From contig NZ_PGGV01000033.1 in NCBI RefSeq assembly GCF_002798405.1, forward strand, positions 1-64,000: DNA of 64,000 bases, written 5' to 3'. Below, piece after piece: positions 42,642 through 51,527 of this stretch (position 1 is the first letter of the stretch; each line of letters opens with the position of its first letter). The notes beneath the pieces were generated by a model. That model made no database searches. It was not told the origin of the DNA and saw only the letters and a program-made list of their open reading frames with translations. The translations under genes were made by a program, and so were the position numbers. The DNA comes from Glycomyces xiaoerkulensis (GTDB lineage: Bacteria; Actinomycetota; Actinomycetes; Mycobacteriales; Micromonosporaceae).

Positions 42642-43364
42642 TCAGGAGCCGCCCGCCTCGACGGTGACGGTGTCCAGGGCGATCTCGGCCATCTCGGAGA
42701 ACGACTCCTGGCGGTCCTCGGCCGACAGGGACGTCTGGTTGAGGATGTGGTCGGAGATGGTGCAGATCGCCAGCGCCCGCGCGCCGAACCCGGCCGCGAG
42801 CGTGTAGATCGCCGCCGCCTCCATCTCGATCGCCAGGACGCCGTAGTCGGCCAGCAGGCCCTCCACGTCCGGCGCGTCGGAGTAGAAGGTGTCCGAGCTG
42901 TACAACTGGCCCACCCGCAGGCCGATGCCGCGCTCTTCGGCCGCGTCGGCCGCCGCCCGCAGCAGCCCGAAGTCGGCCACCGGCGCGTAGTCGACCGCGC
43001 CGCCGAAGCGGATGCGGTTCATGCTCGAGTTCGTGGAGGCCCCGATCGCGGCCACGACGTCGCGCAGCTCGATGTCCGAGCGGACCGCCCCGGCCGAGCC
43101 GACCCGCACCACCGTTCTGACCCCGAACTGGTCGAGCAGCTCGTGGGTGTAGATCGAGGCCGACGGTTGGCCCATGCCCGTACCCTGGACCGACACGCGC
43201 CGGCCGCGGTAGGTGCCGGTGTACCCGTACATGCCTCGGACCTCGCTGTAGCATTCCGCGTCGCTCAGGAACGTCTCGGCGATCCATTTCGCGCGCAGCG
43301 GGTCGCCGGGCAGCAGGACGGTCTCGGCGATGTCGCCGGGCTCGGCGGCGATGTGTGCAGTCAT
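42642..43364 (-). CDS. deoD: Purine nucleoside phosphorylase (DeoD type)
   Basis: This 240-aa hexameric-type phosphorylase splits purine nucleosides with phosphate in salvage. Landmarks are LLPGDPLRAKWIAETFL near the N-terminus, the phosphate loop RVGSAGA, IEMEAAAIYTLA for ribose binding and CTISDHIL, whose Asp protonates the purine. The length is normal. The ATG is at 43364. It stands alone between a terminator and tRNA-Ser. Confidence 0.93.
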   Translation of the reverse strand: MTAHIAAEPGDIAETVLLPGDPLRAKWIAETFLSDAECYSEVRGMYGYTGTYRGRRVSVQGTGMGQPSASIYTHELLDQFGVRTVVRVGSAGAVRSDIELRDVVAAIGASTNSSMNRIRFGGAVDYAPVADFGLLRAAADAAEERGIGLRVGQLYSSDTFYSDAPDVEGLLADYGVLAIEMEAAAIYTLAAGFGARALAICTISDHILNQTSLSAEDRQESFSEMAEIALDTVTVEAGGS

Positions 43365-43474
43365 GGGCCCAGGATCTCACAAAACATCCCATGTATTTGC
43401 GGAAGGTGCCTGTGAGACGGATCCCGCGATACCCGCTTGGCGGCGCCGCGTGCCGATCCGGTAGCCTTTCCGGC

Positions 43475-43564
43475 GGTAGCGTGTCCGAGCGGCCTAAGGA
43501 GCTCGCCTCGAAAGCGAGTGAGGGTTCACGCCCTCCGTGGGTTCGAATCCCACCGCTACCGCCA
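43475..43564 (+). tRNA. tRNA-Ser (CGA)
   Basis: Acceptor GGTAGCG/CGCTACC, anticodon stem CTCGC/GCGAG with loop CTCGAAA (anticodon CGA) and a long class II variable arm (GAGGGTTCACGCCCTC) are present. The T-loop is TTCGAAT. The discriminator is G43561 and CCA is encoded at 43562-43564. Confidence 0.96.
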
Positions 43565-43578
43565 GCAGACCCCGGGAA

Positions 43579-43595
43579 GGGCCGCGAAGCGGCCC
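43579..43595 (+). terminator. Hairpin after tRNA-Ser
   Basis: GGGCCGC, loop GAA, GCGGCCC: a short perfect stem 14 bases past the tRNA end. Confidence 0.5.
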
Positions 43596-43682
43596 GCCTG
43601 GGGCTCAGTCGTTTTCGGGACCGGTTGGCGTAGCCTGTCTAGGCTGTGCGAGTCCGACGGTCCTCGGAAAGGCGGGTGGGGT

Positions 43683-44618
43683 GTGGGTCGGTCTTCTTGG
43701 CGCGCAAAGACTTACGGCGCCATCGTGATGTGCTGCGCGTTGCTGCTCGCGGTGATGATGCTTCTCCACCGGTTCATCCCCAACCGCTGGTACAACCTCG
43801 GCAGCCTCATCGAGACGTTCCTGCCCTGGTTCGGTCTGTTCATCCCGCCGCTGATCGTCCTCGCGGCCCTCCGGCGCCGGCCGCTGGCGATCGTCGTCGC
43901 CCTGCTGCCGGCCCTGGTCTGGCTCAAGCTCTACGCCGGTGTGTTCCCCGACAAGACCGACGGGTCCGGTTCCTTCCGGGTGCTGGCCCACAACGTGAAC
44001 GCCGCCAACCACCAGACCGTCGCCACCGCCGAGGCGCTCCTGGAGGCCGACGCCGACGTGGTCGCCCTGGTCGAACTCACCCCCGAGCAGTTGGCCGAGT
44101 ACGACGAGGCGTTCGGCGAGCACTACGAATACACGGCCGCGTTCGGCACGGTGGCGCTGTGGTCGGAGCACCCGATCGTCCTCACCTCCGAGATCGATCT
44201 CCAACTGGGCTGGACCCGCGCCTTCCGCGCCCAGGTCGACGTCGACGGCCGACCGGTCGCCTTCTACGTCGCCCACCTGCTGTCGGTGCGCGTCAACACC
44301 GAGGGCTTCACCTCCGACGACCGCAACCGCACCGCCGAGCTGCTCGGCGAGGCCATCGCCGACGAGCCGCTGGATCGGGTGGTGCTGCTCGGCGACCTCA
44401 ACGGCACCATGCAGGACCGTTCCCTGGCGCCCATCACCTACCAGCTCCGGTCCGCGCAGGCCGCCGCCGGGAAGGGCTTCGGGTTCACCTGGCCGGCCTC
44501 CAACCCGCTGGCCCGCATCGACCAGGTGCTCTTCCGCGGCCTGGAGGCCACCGACTCCAGGGTGATGGAGCCGACCGCCTCCGACCACCGGCCGGTCCGG
44601 GCCGATTTCGACTTCTGA
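43683..44618 (+). CDS. Membrane-anchored endonuclease/exonuclease/phosphatase (EEP) family protein
   Basis: This 311-aa protein has three N-terminal helices (about residues 12-90) and then an EEP hydrolase domain outside the membrane. Family motifs are LAHNVNAANH, VVALVELTPEQ with the metal-binding Glu, GDLNGT and the C-terminal ASDHRPV. Relatives cut phosphodiester bonds in nucleic acids, lipids or inositol phosphates. The substrate is unknown. I choose GTG 43683, as the preceding bases include GGAAAGG and GGTGGGG and the first helix begins soon after. Confidence 0.85.
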   Translation: MGRSSWRAKTYGAIVMCCALLLAVMMLLHRFIPNRWYNLGSLIETFLPWFGLFIPPLIVLAALRRRPLAIVVALLPALVWLKLYAGVFPDKTDGSGSFRVLAHNVNAANHQTVATAEALLEADADVVALVELTPEQLAEYDEAFGEHYEYTAAFGTVALWSEHPIVLTSEIDLQLGWTRAFRAQVDVDGRPVAFYVAHLLSVRVNTEGFTSDDRNRTAELLGEAIADEPLDRVVLLGDLNGTMQDRSLAPITYQLRSAQAAAGKGFGFTWPASNPLARIDQVLFRGLEATDSRVMEPTASDHRPVRADFDF

Positions 44619-44681
44619 GCGTGCAACCCCGGCCCGCCGGGGAGGCGTCTAACAGATGTGACCGGAGAGGATGATTCAGCC

Positions 44682-45434
44682 GTGAGCGACACGGTGGTGC
44701 TGCCGCGCGTCGAGGCCGGCTCCGCGGACGGGGGCCCGCCTGCGGCGCTGATCGCGCTGGAGGGGGTCGGCATGACCTATCCGGGGCCGCCGCCGGTCGA
44801 GGCGCTCAAACCGATCGACCTGCGCGTGGAAGCCGGGCAGTACGTCGCGATCGTCGGACCCTCCGGGTCGGGCAAGTCGACCCTGCTCAACCTGCTGGGC
44901 CTGCTGGACGCCCCCACCTGCGGCACTTACCACCTGGAAGGGGTCGACACCTCGACCATGAGCGAGTCGGGGCGCACCCGGATGCGGGCCGACAAGATCG
45001 GGTTCATCTTCCAGGCGTTCCACCTCATGGCCCACCGCACCGCGACCGAGAACGTCGCCATGTCCCTGGTCTACCAGGGGGTGCCGCGGCGCCGCCGCAA
45101 GGCGGTCGCGCAGGAGAAGCTGGAACTGGTGGGACTCGGCCACCGCCTGGAGGCGCTGCCGACGACGCTGTCGGGCGGGGAGCGCCAGCGGGTGGCCATC
45201 GCCCGGGCCCTGGCGACCGACCCGAGCCTGCTGCTGTGCGACGAGCCGACCGGGAACCTCGACTCGGCCACCGCCGATGCGGTGCTGGCCACCATCGACG
45301 GGCTCCACGCCGCCGGGCTGACGATCCTGATGATCACCCACGACCACGACGTCGCCGACCGCGCCGAACGTGCGGTCACCATCCGCGACGGCCTGCTCTC
45401 CGAAGGCAACCACTCCACCAGCGAAACCCGATGA
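44682..45434 (+). CDS. ABC transporter ATPase (MacB/LolD-like)
   Basis: This 250-aa nucleotide-binding subunit has Walker A GPSGSGKSTLLN, Q-loop FIFQAFHLMAHRT, signature LSGGERQRVAIARAL and Walker B LLLCDEPTGNLDS, with the H-loop in MITHDHDVA. The DEPTGNLDS form is typical of MacB/LolD/FtsE-type transporters, which use a separate FtsX-like permease. No permease gene follows; the next gene is on the other strand. GTG 44682 has GGAGAGG 11 bases upstream. An alternative GTG at 44658 adds 8 residues. Confidence 0.88.
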   Translation: MSDTVVLPRVEAGSADGGPPAALIALEGVGMTYPGPPPVEALKPIDLRVEAGQYVAIVGPSGSGKSTLLNLLGLLDAPTCGTYHLEGVDTSTMSESGRTRMRADKIGFIFQAFHLMAHRTATENVAMSLVYQGVPRRRRKAVAQEKLELVGLGHRLEALPTTLSGGERQRVAIARALATDPSLLLCDEPTGNLDSATADAVLATIDGLHAAGLTILMITHDHDVADRAERAVTIRDGLLSEGNHSTSETR

Positions 45435-45487
45435 GAAGCGGCGGTCCGCCGGACCGGTGAAGACCGGGCCGACGGGCCGCCGTGGCC

Positions 45488-48094
45488 TCAGTCCTCGTCG
45501 ATGACGTCGGTGGCGTCGCCCTCCGTCGTGGGCTCGTCCGTCGGGTCGGTCGGATCTCCCGGGTCGGTCGGATCTCCCGGATCGGTTGGATCCTCCGGGT
45601 CGGTCGGTTCCGGCGGATCGGGCTCGTCGTCGCCACCGCCGCCGTTGCCGCCGCCATTGCCGTTGCCCCCGCCGTTGTCGTCGTCATCGTCTTCCTTGGG
45701 CTCCTCGTAGTTGGAGCCGTTGGAGACCAGGATGTAGATCGGGCTGCCCTCCGGGGCCGAACCGGTGACCGAGGTCGAGAACGCCTGGCCGGCCGGGCAG
45801 CTCGAGTCGAACCGCCCGGACGCGATCGAAGCCTCGAATCCGGCGCCGGACACTTTGGACCTGGCGGAGCCGGGGCTCTCGCAGCCGATGCCCGGGATGT
45901 TGACCAGGTTGTCACCGTTGATCATGTCGTCGGACGGCGCCGACCAGTCCTCCTCGTCGAGGCCGTCGACCGCCGCCTTGAGGACCGCCACGCCGGTCGA
46001 GCGGACCTGGTTGTGGAAGTTCGCGGCCAGGTTGTCGTTCGCCGAGTTGTCCGGGTCGCCGACGAACGTGGTGGTGGCGGCGTTCGGGGTCGCGTTGATG
46101 TACCAGTAGGAGCGCTCGGCGTTGGCGGTACCGGTCTTGCCCATGATCGGGCGTCCGAAGTTGTCGGCCTCGCGAGCGGTGCCGCCGACGCAGCGGGTCT
46201 TGTCGGCACCGCCGTCGTAGACCGGGCAGCGCGCCGCGTTCACGGCCGCCCGCGCCACGTCCTTGTCGAGGGCCTGGTCGCAGGTGGGTTCGGAGGCTTC
46301 CTCCCACTCCTCCCCGTCGGAGTTGGCGACCTTCAGGACCGGCAGCGGTTCGCAGTGCTCGCCCTCGGCCGCCACGGTCGCGTACGCCTCGGCCATCTCC
46401 ATCGGGGTGGTGGTGTCGCCCATGCCGAGGGTGAACACGCCGTACTCGTCGAGGCGGTCGTCCTTCCGGTGCTGGGTGACGCCGCTCTGGCTGTAGAAGG
46501 AGACGCCGAGCCGCTCGGCCATCTCCACCGCCTTGGGAGTGGTGACCAGCTCCTGGAGTTGCACGAAGCCGGTGTTGGAGGACTTGCCGAACATGCCCCA
46601 GAAGTCGAGCGTCCCGCCGGCGGAGTACGACTCGGTGGTGGGGCACCAGCTCCAGATCTCGTTCCCGTACTGGTCGGTCCGGCGGTTGCATTTGACGTCG
46701 TCATCGGCGTCGGCGCCGGTCTGGTACTGGGAGGTGTACTGGCGGGGCGAGGGCAGGGTGGTCTTGAGCGGCCAGCCCTCTTCGAGGGCGGCCAGCAACG
46801 TGAACATCTTGAACGTCGAACCGGCCGGGAACCCGGACGACTGGTCGTTGCCGCTCAGCAGCGGGATGGTCGTGTTGGGATAGTTCGACGGTGCGTCCTT
46901 GCCGTCGGTGCGCGGCCCGTTGCCGGTCTGGTCGAGGCTGTAGACGCGGTTGACGGCCATGGACCGGATGTGCCCGCTCCCGGGAGTGAGCGTCACCGAG
47001 CCCAGCGCCCGGTGGTCGTCGTCGTCGATGTGGCCGTGGATCTCGTCCATGGCCGCGTCCTGCAGCTCGGGGTCGAGGGTGGTGACGATGCGGAAGCCGC
47101 CGCGCTTGAGCAGGCTGAGCCGGTCGCGCTCGGTCTCGCCGAAGATCTCCTGATCGGCCCACCACTGCTTGAAGTAGTCGCAGAAGAAGCCCCAACTGTT
47201 CTCGGCCACGTCGACGCACTCCGAGCGCACCGGCCGCGGGTCGAGTCCGAGCTCGGTCTCCTGGGCCTCGGCGGCCTCGGACGCCGAGATCATGTCCTGG
47301 GCGACCATGCGGTCCAGCACCCAGTCGCGGCGGTCGAGGATCTGGGAGTCGTCGCCCTCGCCGTCGAGCAGACCGTCGGCATAGGAGGGGAACTTGGGGA
47401 GCGCGGCGAGGGTGGCGGCCTCGTGGAGCTCCAGATCGCTCGGGGGCTTGTTGAAGTAGGTGTAGGCGCCGGCGTAGACGCCGTAGGCCTGGTTGCCCAG
47501 ATAGATCACATTGAGATAGCCCTCGAGAATCTCCTCTTTGGTCATCGACTCCTCGATGGCCATGGAGTACCGGGCTTCTCGGAGTTTGCGCTCGTAGGTG
47601 TCCTCGGACGCTTCGATCACTTCGTCGATGGTTGAAGCGGAGTAGATGAGGGTATTACGCACGAACTGCATCGTCAGGGTCGAAGCGCCTTGCGTGTCCT
47701 CGCCGCCCTGATTGGCGATGGCGGCCCGCACGATGCTGGTCCAATCGACGCCGTTGTGCTCGAAGAACTTCGAGTCCTCGGCCGCCATCAGCGCATCGAT
47801 CATGAGGGGATCGACGTCGTCGAGTCCGATCTCGCGGCGGTTCTCCTCGTAGAAGGAGGTGATGAGGGTTTCTCCGTCGGAGGCGTAGACGTAGCTGGTC
47901 TGCGGGAGGGCCGATCGGGTGAGTTCGGTGGGCAGCGACTCGAACGAGTCGGCGCCGTTGTCGAACACCATGCCCCCCGTAGCGAACAGGGGGAACGCCG
48001 CCGCTGCGGCGAGGACTCCGGCCACGACTCCACAAACGATCAGGGTCAGGCCGTCCCCCAAGGGAACACGGTAGCGCTTCAACGTCTCCACCAC
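45488..48094 (-). CDS. Class A penicillin-binding protein (PonA2-like)
   Basis: This bifunctional peptidoglycan synthase (868 aa) has one N-terminal helix (about 16-38). The transglycosylase domain carries AAEDSKFFEHNGVDW with the catalytic Glu, QGASTLTMQFVRN and YLNVIYLGNQAYGV. The transpeptidase domain carries AGSTFKMFT (SxxK), SSNTGFVQ (SxN) and MGKTGTAN (KTG). The C-terminus is a PASTA-like segment and a long Asp/Pro/Thr tail (PTDPEDPTDPGDPTDP). It lies next to a whiB gene and ArsA-type ATPases, as ponA2 does in mycobacteria. The start is GTG 48094. Confidence 0.92.
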   Translation of the reverse strand: MVETLKRYRVPLGDGLTLIVCGVVAGVLAAAAAFPLFATGGMVFDNGADSFESLPTELTRSALPQTSYVYASDGETLITSFYEENRREIGLDDVDPLMIDALMAAEDSKFFEHNGVDWTSIVRAAIANQGGEDTQGASTLTMQFVRNTLIYSASTIDEVIEASEDTYERKLREARYSMAIEESMTKEEILEGYLNVIYLGNQAYGVYAGAYTYFNKPPSDLELHEAATLAALPKFPSYADGLLDGEGDDSQILDRRDWVLDRMVAQDMISASEAAEAQETELGLDPRPVRSECVDVAENSWGFFCDYFKQWWADQEIFGETERDRLSLLKRGGFRIVTTLDPELQDAAMDEIHGHIDDDDHRALGSVTLTPGSGHIRSMAVNRVYSLDQTGNGPRTDGKDAPSNYPNTTIPLLSGNDQSSGFPAGSTFKMFTLLAALEEGWPLKTTLPSPRQYTSQYQTGADADDDVKCNRRTDQYGNEIWSWCPTTESYSAGGTLDFWGMFGKSSNTGFVQLQELVTTPKAVEMAERLGVSFYSQSGVTQHRKDDRLDEYGVFTLGMGDTTTPMEMAEAYATVAAEGEHCEPLPVLKVANSDGEEWEEASEPTCDQALDKDVARAAVNAARCPVYDGGADKTRCVGGTAREADNFGRPIMGKTGTANAERSYWYINATPNAATTTFVGDPDNSANDNLAANFHNQVRSTGVAVLKAAVDGLDEEDWSAPSDDMINGDNLVNIPGIGCESPGSARSKVSGAGFEASIASGRFDSSCPAGQAFSTSVTGSAPEGSPIYILVSNGSNYEEPKEDDDDDNGGGNGNGGGNGGGGDDEPDPPEPTDPEDPTDPGDPTDPGDPTDPTDEPTTEGDATDVIDED
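45541..45609 (-). repeat. Minisatellite encoding the PBP tail
   Basis: About four imperfect copies of a 15-18 base unit (GGGTCGGTCGGATCTCC type) encode the DPTDPG repeats near the end of the penicillin-binding protein. Confidence 0.7.
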
Positions 48095-48392
48095 CTCAGG
48101 TTAGAACGCGGGTCGCGAAAGATACAGGGTGTTTGTTCCGGGCCGCCCGGTTTTCGCACGCCGGGTAATGCGAGCCGAAACACCCTCGTAGTTTAATCGT
48201 TATTTCTCGAGGGGTTGTCGCGATCTGCGCCATAGGGGTGAAGCTCTCCCGGACGGTCCGTTTTTCGTCTCGGAGGGTAGTCAAACAATTACAAGAGGTG
48301 TAAGGTCCGATCTTGACGGCGACTTTGGGTGACTGCAAGATTACTCATATGGGGCCGTTGGGGGGTATGAAGGGAAAACTTACGGGGAGGTC
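48095..48392. other. PBP/whiB divergent region
   Basis: This is a divergent, relatively AT-rich gap with no gene. Long-range complementary octamers GGGTGTTT (48127-48134) and AAACACCC (about 48178-48185) could pair in RNA. The whiB promoter is at 48313-48341. Confidence 0.45.
48313..48341 (+). promoter_or_regulatory. Promoter of the WhiB-like gene
   Basis: -35 TTGACG (48313-48318), 17-base spacer, -10 CAAGAT (48336-48341). This is close to the consensus of the housekeeping sigma factor. Confidence 0.6.
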
Positions 48393-48398
48393 ATGCAG

Positions 48399-49307
48399 AT
48401 GGGACTGCTGATCGACTGGACGACCAAGGCGCTCTGTCAAGAGGGCGACCCGGACGCACTGTTCGTACAGGGGGCCGAACAGAATAACGCGAAGAAGATC
48501 TGCCGTGGCTGTCCGGTCCGGCTCGAATGCCTCGCAGATGCGCTCGACAATCGTATCGAATTCGGCGTGTGGGGCGGCATGACCGAACGAGAGCGCCGCG
48601 CACTGCTTCGCAAGCACGCGGACGTGCGCTCCTGGCGGTCGGTCTTCGAAGTGGCGCTCGAAGAAGAACAGCGGAACGCCAAGAAAACGAACAGGCGCCG
48701 CATTCCGGCGGATCTCAACATCTTAATGGCACGCCGCCGCAGGCGGCCCGAAACCGACCGCGCCCGAGACGGAGCACCGTCCGGGCGCGCCGTCGTGCCG
48801 GCCCCCGGTCAGTCCTCCCCGTCCCGGCGCACCGCCCGACCAGCGAAGGCGCGCAAGCCCGCCAGATCCACCACCTCGGCCCCCGCCTTCGGCAGCCACA
48901 CCTGCGGGATCTCCGGGCAGGCGGCCCCGTACCGGGCCGCCACACGCTCCTCGGCCGCCCGGCGCCGGGCCAGATCGGCATGCGTGCGCAGCACCGCCGC
49001 CACCGGGCTGTCCGGATCGCCCTCCTCCAGCGATGCCGCCGCCCCCAGGCAGCGCTCCGCCGACATGCTCGCCCGCACCGGCGTCAACTGGTTGAGGACC
49101 ATCCCGTCCAGCGGCATCCGCTCCTCGGTGAGCCGCCGCGAGAAGTACATGGCCTCGTTGATCGCCGCAGGCTCCGGGGTCGCCACCACCAGGAACGAGG
49201 TCTGGTCGTCCTGCAGAGCGCGGAAGGTCGCCTCGGCGCGCCTGCGGAAGCCGCCGAACGTGTCCTCCAGGCTCGCGGTGAACTCGGCGACGTCGGTCAG
49301 CAGGTGA
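48399..49307 (+). CDS. WhiB-family regulator (WblA/WhiB4-like); conserved part ends near 48725
   Basis: This iron-sulfur transcription factor has ligands Cys13, Cys35, Cys38 and Cys44, and the turn FGVWGGMTERERRALLR at 55-71. Block DPDALFVQGAEQN and the neighbours (PBP, ArsA-like pair) fit the WblA/WhiB4 branch. I use ATG 48399, 8 bases after GGGGAGG; the ATG at 48393 is too close. The expected length is about 110 residues, yet the frame has no stop until 49307. It runs through two hairpins and antisense to the ArsA-like gene. A TAA at 48724-48726 in the next frame suggests an indel that removed the native stop. Confidence 0.75.
   Translation: MGLLIDWTTKALCQEGDPDALFVQGAEQNNAKKICRGCPVRLECLADALDNRIEFGVWGGMTERERRALLRKHADVRSWRSVFEVALEEEQRNAKKTNRRRIPADLNILMARRRRRPETDRARDGAPSGRAVVPAPGQSSPSRRTARPAKARKPARSTTSAPAFGSHTCGISGQAAPYRAATRSSAARRRARSACVRSTAATGLSGSPSSSDAAAPRQRSADMLARTGVNWLRTIPSSGIRSSVSRREKYMASLIAAGSGVATTRNEVWSSCRARKVASARLRKPPNVSSRLAVNSATSVSR
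48760..48788 (+). terminator. Terminator expected for the WhiB-like gene
   Basis: GCGCCCG-(A)-GACGG, loop AGCA, then CCGTCCGGGCGC: a 12-bp stem with one bulged A, between the convergent WhiB-like and ArsA-like genes. A smaller hairpin GCCGCC/GGCGGC lies at 48733-48747. Confidence 0.6.
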
Positions 49308-49939
49308 CCGCCGAGGATCTTGTTGAACACCCGCGTGAACACCGCCGCGCTCGCGCCCATCACCGACAGCATCGAGCGCCTCGAGCCCGGGGTGGAGGCC
49401 GACAGGAGGCGGATCACGCGGCCGTCCAGGAAGCGGGCCAGGCGGGCCGGGGCGTCCAGGAAGTCCAGCGCCGAGCGCGAGGGCGGGGTGTCCAGGACGA
49501 TCAGATCCCAGCGGCCGGTCTCGCGCAACTGCCCGAGCTTCTCCATCGCCATGTACTCCTGCGTGCCCGAGAAGGTGGAGGAGACCGCCTCGTAGAAGGG
49601 GTTGGCGAAGATCTCGGCGGCGCGCTCGGGCGTGGTGTGGGAGGCGACGACGTCGTCGAAGGTGCGCTTCATGTCCAGCATCATCGCGTCGAGCGAGCCG
49701 GCCTCGGGGCCCTCGACCGGGCGCGGGGTGTTGTCCAACGCCTCCATGCCCAGCGACTGCGCCAGGCGCCGGGCCGGGTCGATGGTGAGCACCACCGTGC
49801 GGCGGCCGTGGCGCTCGGCCGCGCGCAGCGCCAGGGCCGCGGCCGTGGTGGTCTTGCCGACCCCGCCCGAGCCGCAGCAGGCGATGACGTGCTTGCCGTC
49901 GTCGGCCAGCAGCCGGTCGACGTCGAGGTCACTGCGCAT
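48809..49939 (-). CDS. ArsA/GET3-like ATPase (second of pair)
   Basis: This 376-aa deviant Walker ATPase has CCGSGGVGKTTTAAALALR near the N-terminus, VVLTIDPARRLA as switch region and DLIVLDTPPSRSALDFLDAP. In mycobacteria, the homologous pair beside whiB4 is annotated as anion-transporting ATPases. Arsenite transport is unproven here, and no arsenic genes lie nearby. It overlaps the upstream ArsA-like gene by 11 bases, so the two probably form a heterodimer. It is convergent with the WhiB-like gene. Confidence 0.88.
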   Translation of the reverse strand: MRSDLDVDRLLADDGKHVIACCGSGGVGKTTTAAALALRAAERHGRRTVVLTIDPARRLAQSLGMEALDNTPRPVEGPEAGSLDAMMLDMKRTFDDVVASHTTPERAAEIFANPFYEAVSSTFSGTQEYMAMEKLGQLRETGRWDLIVLDTPPSRSALDFLDAPARLARFLDGRVIRLLSASTPGSRRSMLSVMGASAAVFTRVFNKILGGHLLTDVAEFTASLEDTFGGFRRRAEATFRALQDDQTSFLVVATPEPAAINEAMYFSRRLTEERMPLDGMVLNQLTPVRASMSAERCLGAAASLEEGDPDSPVAAVLRTHADLARRRAAEERVAARYGAACPEIPQVWLPKAGAEVVDLAGLRAFAGRAVRRDGED

Positions 49940-50936
49940 CGCGGACCCCCTCCGGGGCGGCGCCGGGCCGCAGCGGCGAGCGGCGAAGCCCGCCCGTCGA
50001 CCGGCGCAGCGTTCGGGCCAGGTCGTACAGTCCGGACAGGTCGACGCCCTCGGGCAGGAGCGCCAGTTCGTCGACCGGGCGGCCGAGCCGCTCCAGCCGA
50101 TCGCGGTGGGCGTCGATCGCCGCGATCTCGTCCTGACCGGTCCGGTACTCGGCCAGCAGCGCCGCGACCGCGTCCTCGTCGGCCGGCAGTCCGGACCGGG
50201 CCAGGCCGTCGCGGAGCTGCTCGGCGGTCACGTCGACGGTCCCCGAGCCGACGACCTTGTTGAGGATGACGTGGCCGACCGGCAGGTCGGCGGCCTCGAG
50301 CTCGTCGTGGGCGTCGATCGTCTCCTGCACCGGCATCGCCGCCGGAGTCGTCACCAGGTGGACGGCGGTGAGCGAGGAGTGCAGGAGCCGGGCGACCGAA
50401 CGCGAATGCCGGCCGATCGGTCCGGTCTTGGCCAGGCGGCCCGATTCGACGGTCACGTTGAGGAACTTGACGATCCGCCCGGTCGGAGGGCCGTCCAGGA
50501 CCACCGCGTCGTAGGCCATGCGGCCCGACTCGGTGCGCGAGACCGCCTCCTTGAGCTTGCCGGTCAGCAGGATGTCCCGCAGCCCCGGCGCGATGGTCGT
50601 CGCGAAGTCGATCGCGCCGAACCTGCGCAGCACCCGCCCGGCCGAGCCGAGCCGGTAGAACATCGTCAGGTAGTCCAGCAGCGCCTCGTCGGCGTCGACC
50701 GCCTGCCCGAACACCTCCCCGCCGTCGAGCCCTGCGGCCAGGTGCCGCTCGGCGTACGGCAGGGGAGCGGCGTCGAACAGCGGCGCGATCCCCTGGCGGC
50801 CCTCGATCTCGGCCAGCAGGACCCGGCGGCCCGTCCCGGCCAGCGCGAGCGCCAGCGCGGCGGCCGCGGTGGTCTTCCCGGTGCCGCCCTTGCCGGTGAC
50901 GACGTGCAGGCGCGGTACGGGACCCGTGGCACTCAT
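49929..50936 (-). CDS. ArsA/GET3-like ATPase (first of pair)
   Basis: This 335-aa paralogue of the downstream gene has Walker A VVTGKGGTGKTTAAAA, EIEGRQGIAPLF after the first strand and the signature DAVVLDGPPTGRIVKFLNV. The start at ATG 50936 follows the membrane-protein stop by 14 bases. The pair arrangement, with a shared operon and an 11-base overlap, supports a two-subunit ATPase. Its cargo, an anion or a membrane-protein client, is unknown. Confidence 0.88.
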   Translation of the reverse strand: MSATGPVPRLHVVTGKGGTGKTTAAAALALALAGTGRRVLLAEIEGRQGIAPLFDAAPLPYAERHLAAGLDGGEVFGQAVDADEALLDYLTMFYRLGSAGRVLRRFGAIDFATTIAPGLRDILLTGKLKEAVSRTESGRMAYDAVVLDGPPTGRIVKFLNVTVESGRLAKTGPIGRHSRSVARLLHSSLTAVHLVTTPAAMPVQETIDAHDELEAADLPVGHVILNKVVGSGTVDVTAEQLRDGLARSGLPADEDAVAALLAEYRTGQDEIAAIDAHRDRLERLGRPVDELALLPEGVDLSGLYDLARTLRRSTGGLRRSPLRPGAAPEGVRDAQ

Positions 50937-50950
50937 CCAGCGGAGTCTAA

Positions 50951-51436
50951 TCACTGCGACGGGAAACCGCACACGAGCCACTGCGGGCTCGAGTCCTCCG
51001 CGACCAGGATGAAGGTCCAGGTGGTGGTGTCGCCGCCGCCGGTGGTCAGGTCGGCGGTGACGGTGGCCTCGCCGACCGAGCGGTCGACCTCGGTCACGTT
51101 CGACCAGTCGATACCGGCCCCGCCGCCCGCCTCGGCGAGCGCCTCGACCGCGCCGTTGAGGTCGCGGTCGGCCTTGGCCGAGCACAGCCATTCGGACGCG
51201 GCCGCCGAATCCCGGTCGTCCAGCAGCGCGGTGAGGAACTCCTCCACCGACCGCTCGGGCGTGTCCGAGACCTCGGCCACGTTCACGAACAGCCGGGTCG
51301 CGATCAGGATGAGCGCGGCGGCGAACGCGGCCGCCGCGGCGAAGGTCAGGTAGGTCCAGGTCCGGGCGGAGCCGGACCGGTGGGCGGGGCCGGGCTTGCT
51401 GCCGGTCGGCCGTTTCGCGGCGGTGTCTGGCGACAC
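50951..51436 (-). CDS. Single-pass membrane protein, 161 aa
   Basis: This protein of unknown function has a basic, Ser/Pro-rich cytoplasmic start and a helix at about residues 30-50 (YLTFAAAAAFAAALILIAT). An external domain of about 105 residues follows (SVEEFLTALLDDRDSAAASE, TTWTFILVAEDSSPQWLVCG) with two cysteines. The outer part resembles small NTF2-like or DUF4878-type domains with an N-terminal helix and a C-terminal sheet. Translation starts at GTG 51436. It leads the operon with the ArsA-like pair. Confidence 0.7.
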   Translation of the reverse strand: MSPDTAAKRPTGSKPGPAHRSGSARTWTYLTFAAAAAFAAALILIATRLFVNVAEVSDTPERSVEEFLTALLDDRDSAAASEWLCSAKADRDLNGAVEALAEAGGGAGIDWSNVTEVDRSVGEATVTADLTTGGGDTTTWTFILVAEDSSPQWLVCGFPSQ

Positions 51437-51527
51437 GAATGCTCCCTGGGTTCGATATGGGGAGGCGACGCACTCCGCAGTCTAGCGGTGCGGGCGCTCC
51501 GGACGGGGAGGCCGTACTGTGGTCGGC

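Noticed and set aside
45482-47635. 717-residue plus-strand frame opposite the PBP gene
   Set aside because: It is antisense to a complete penicillin-binding protein and lacks motifs and a start signal.
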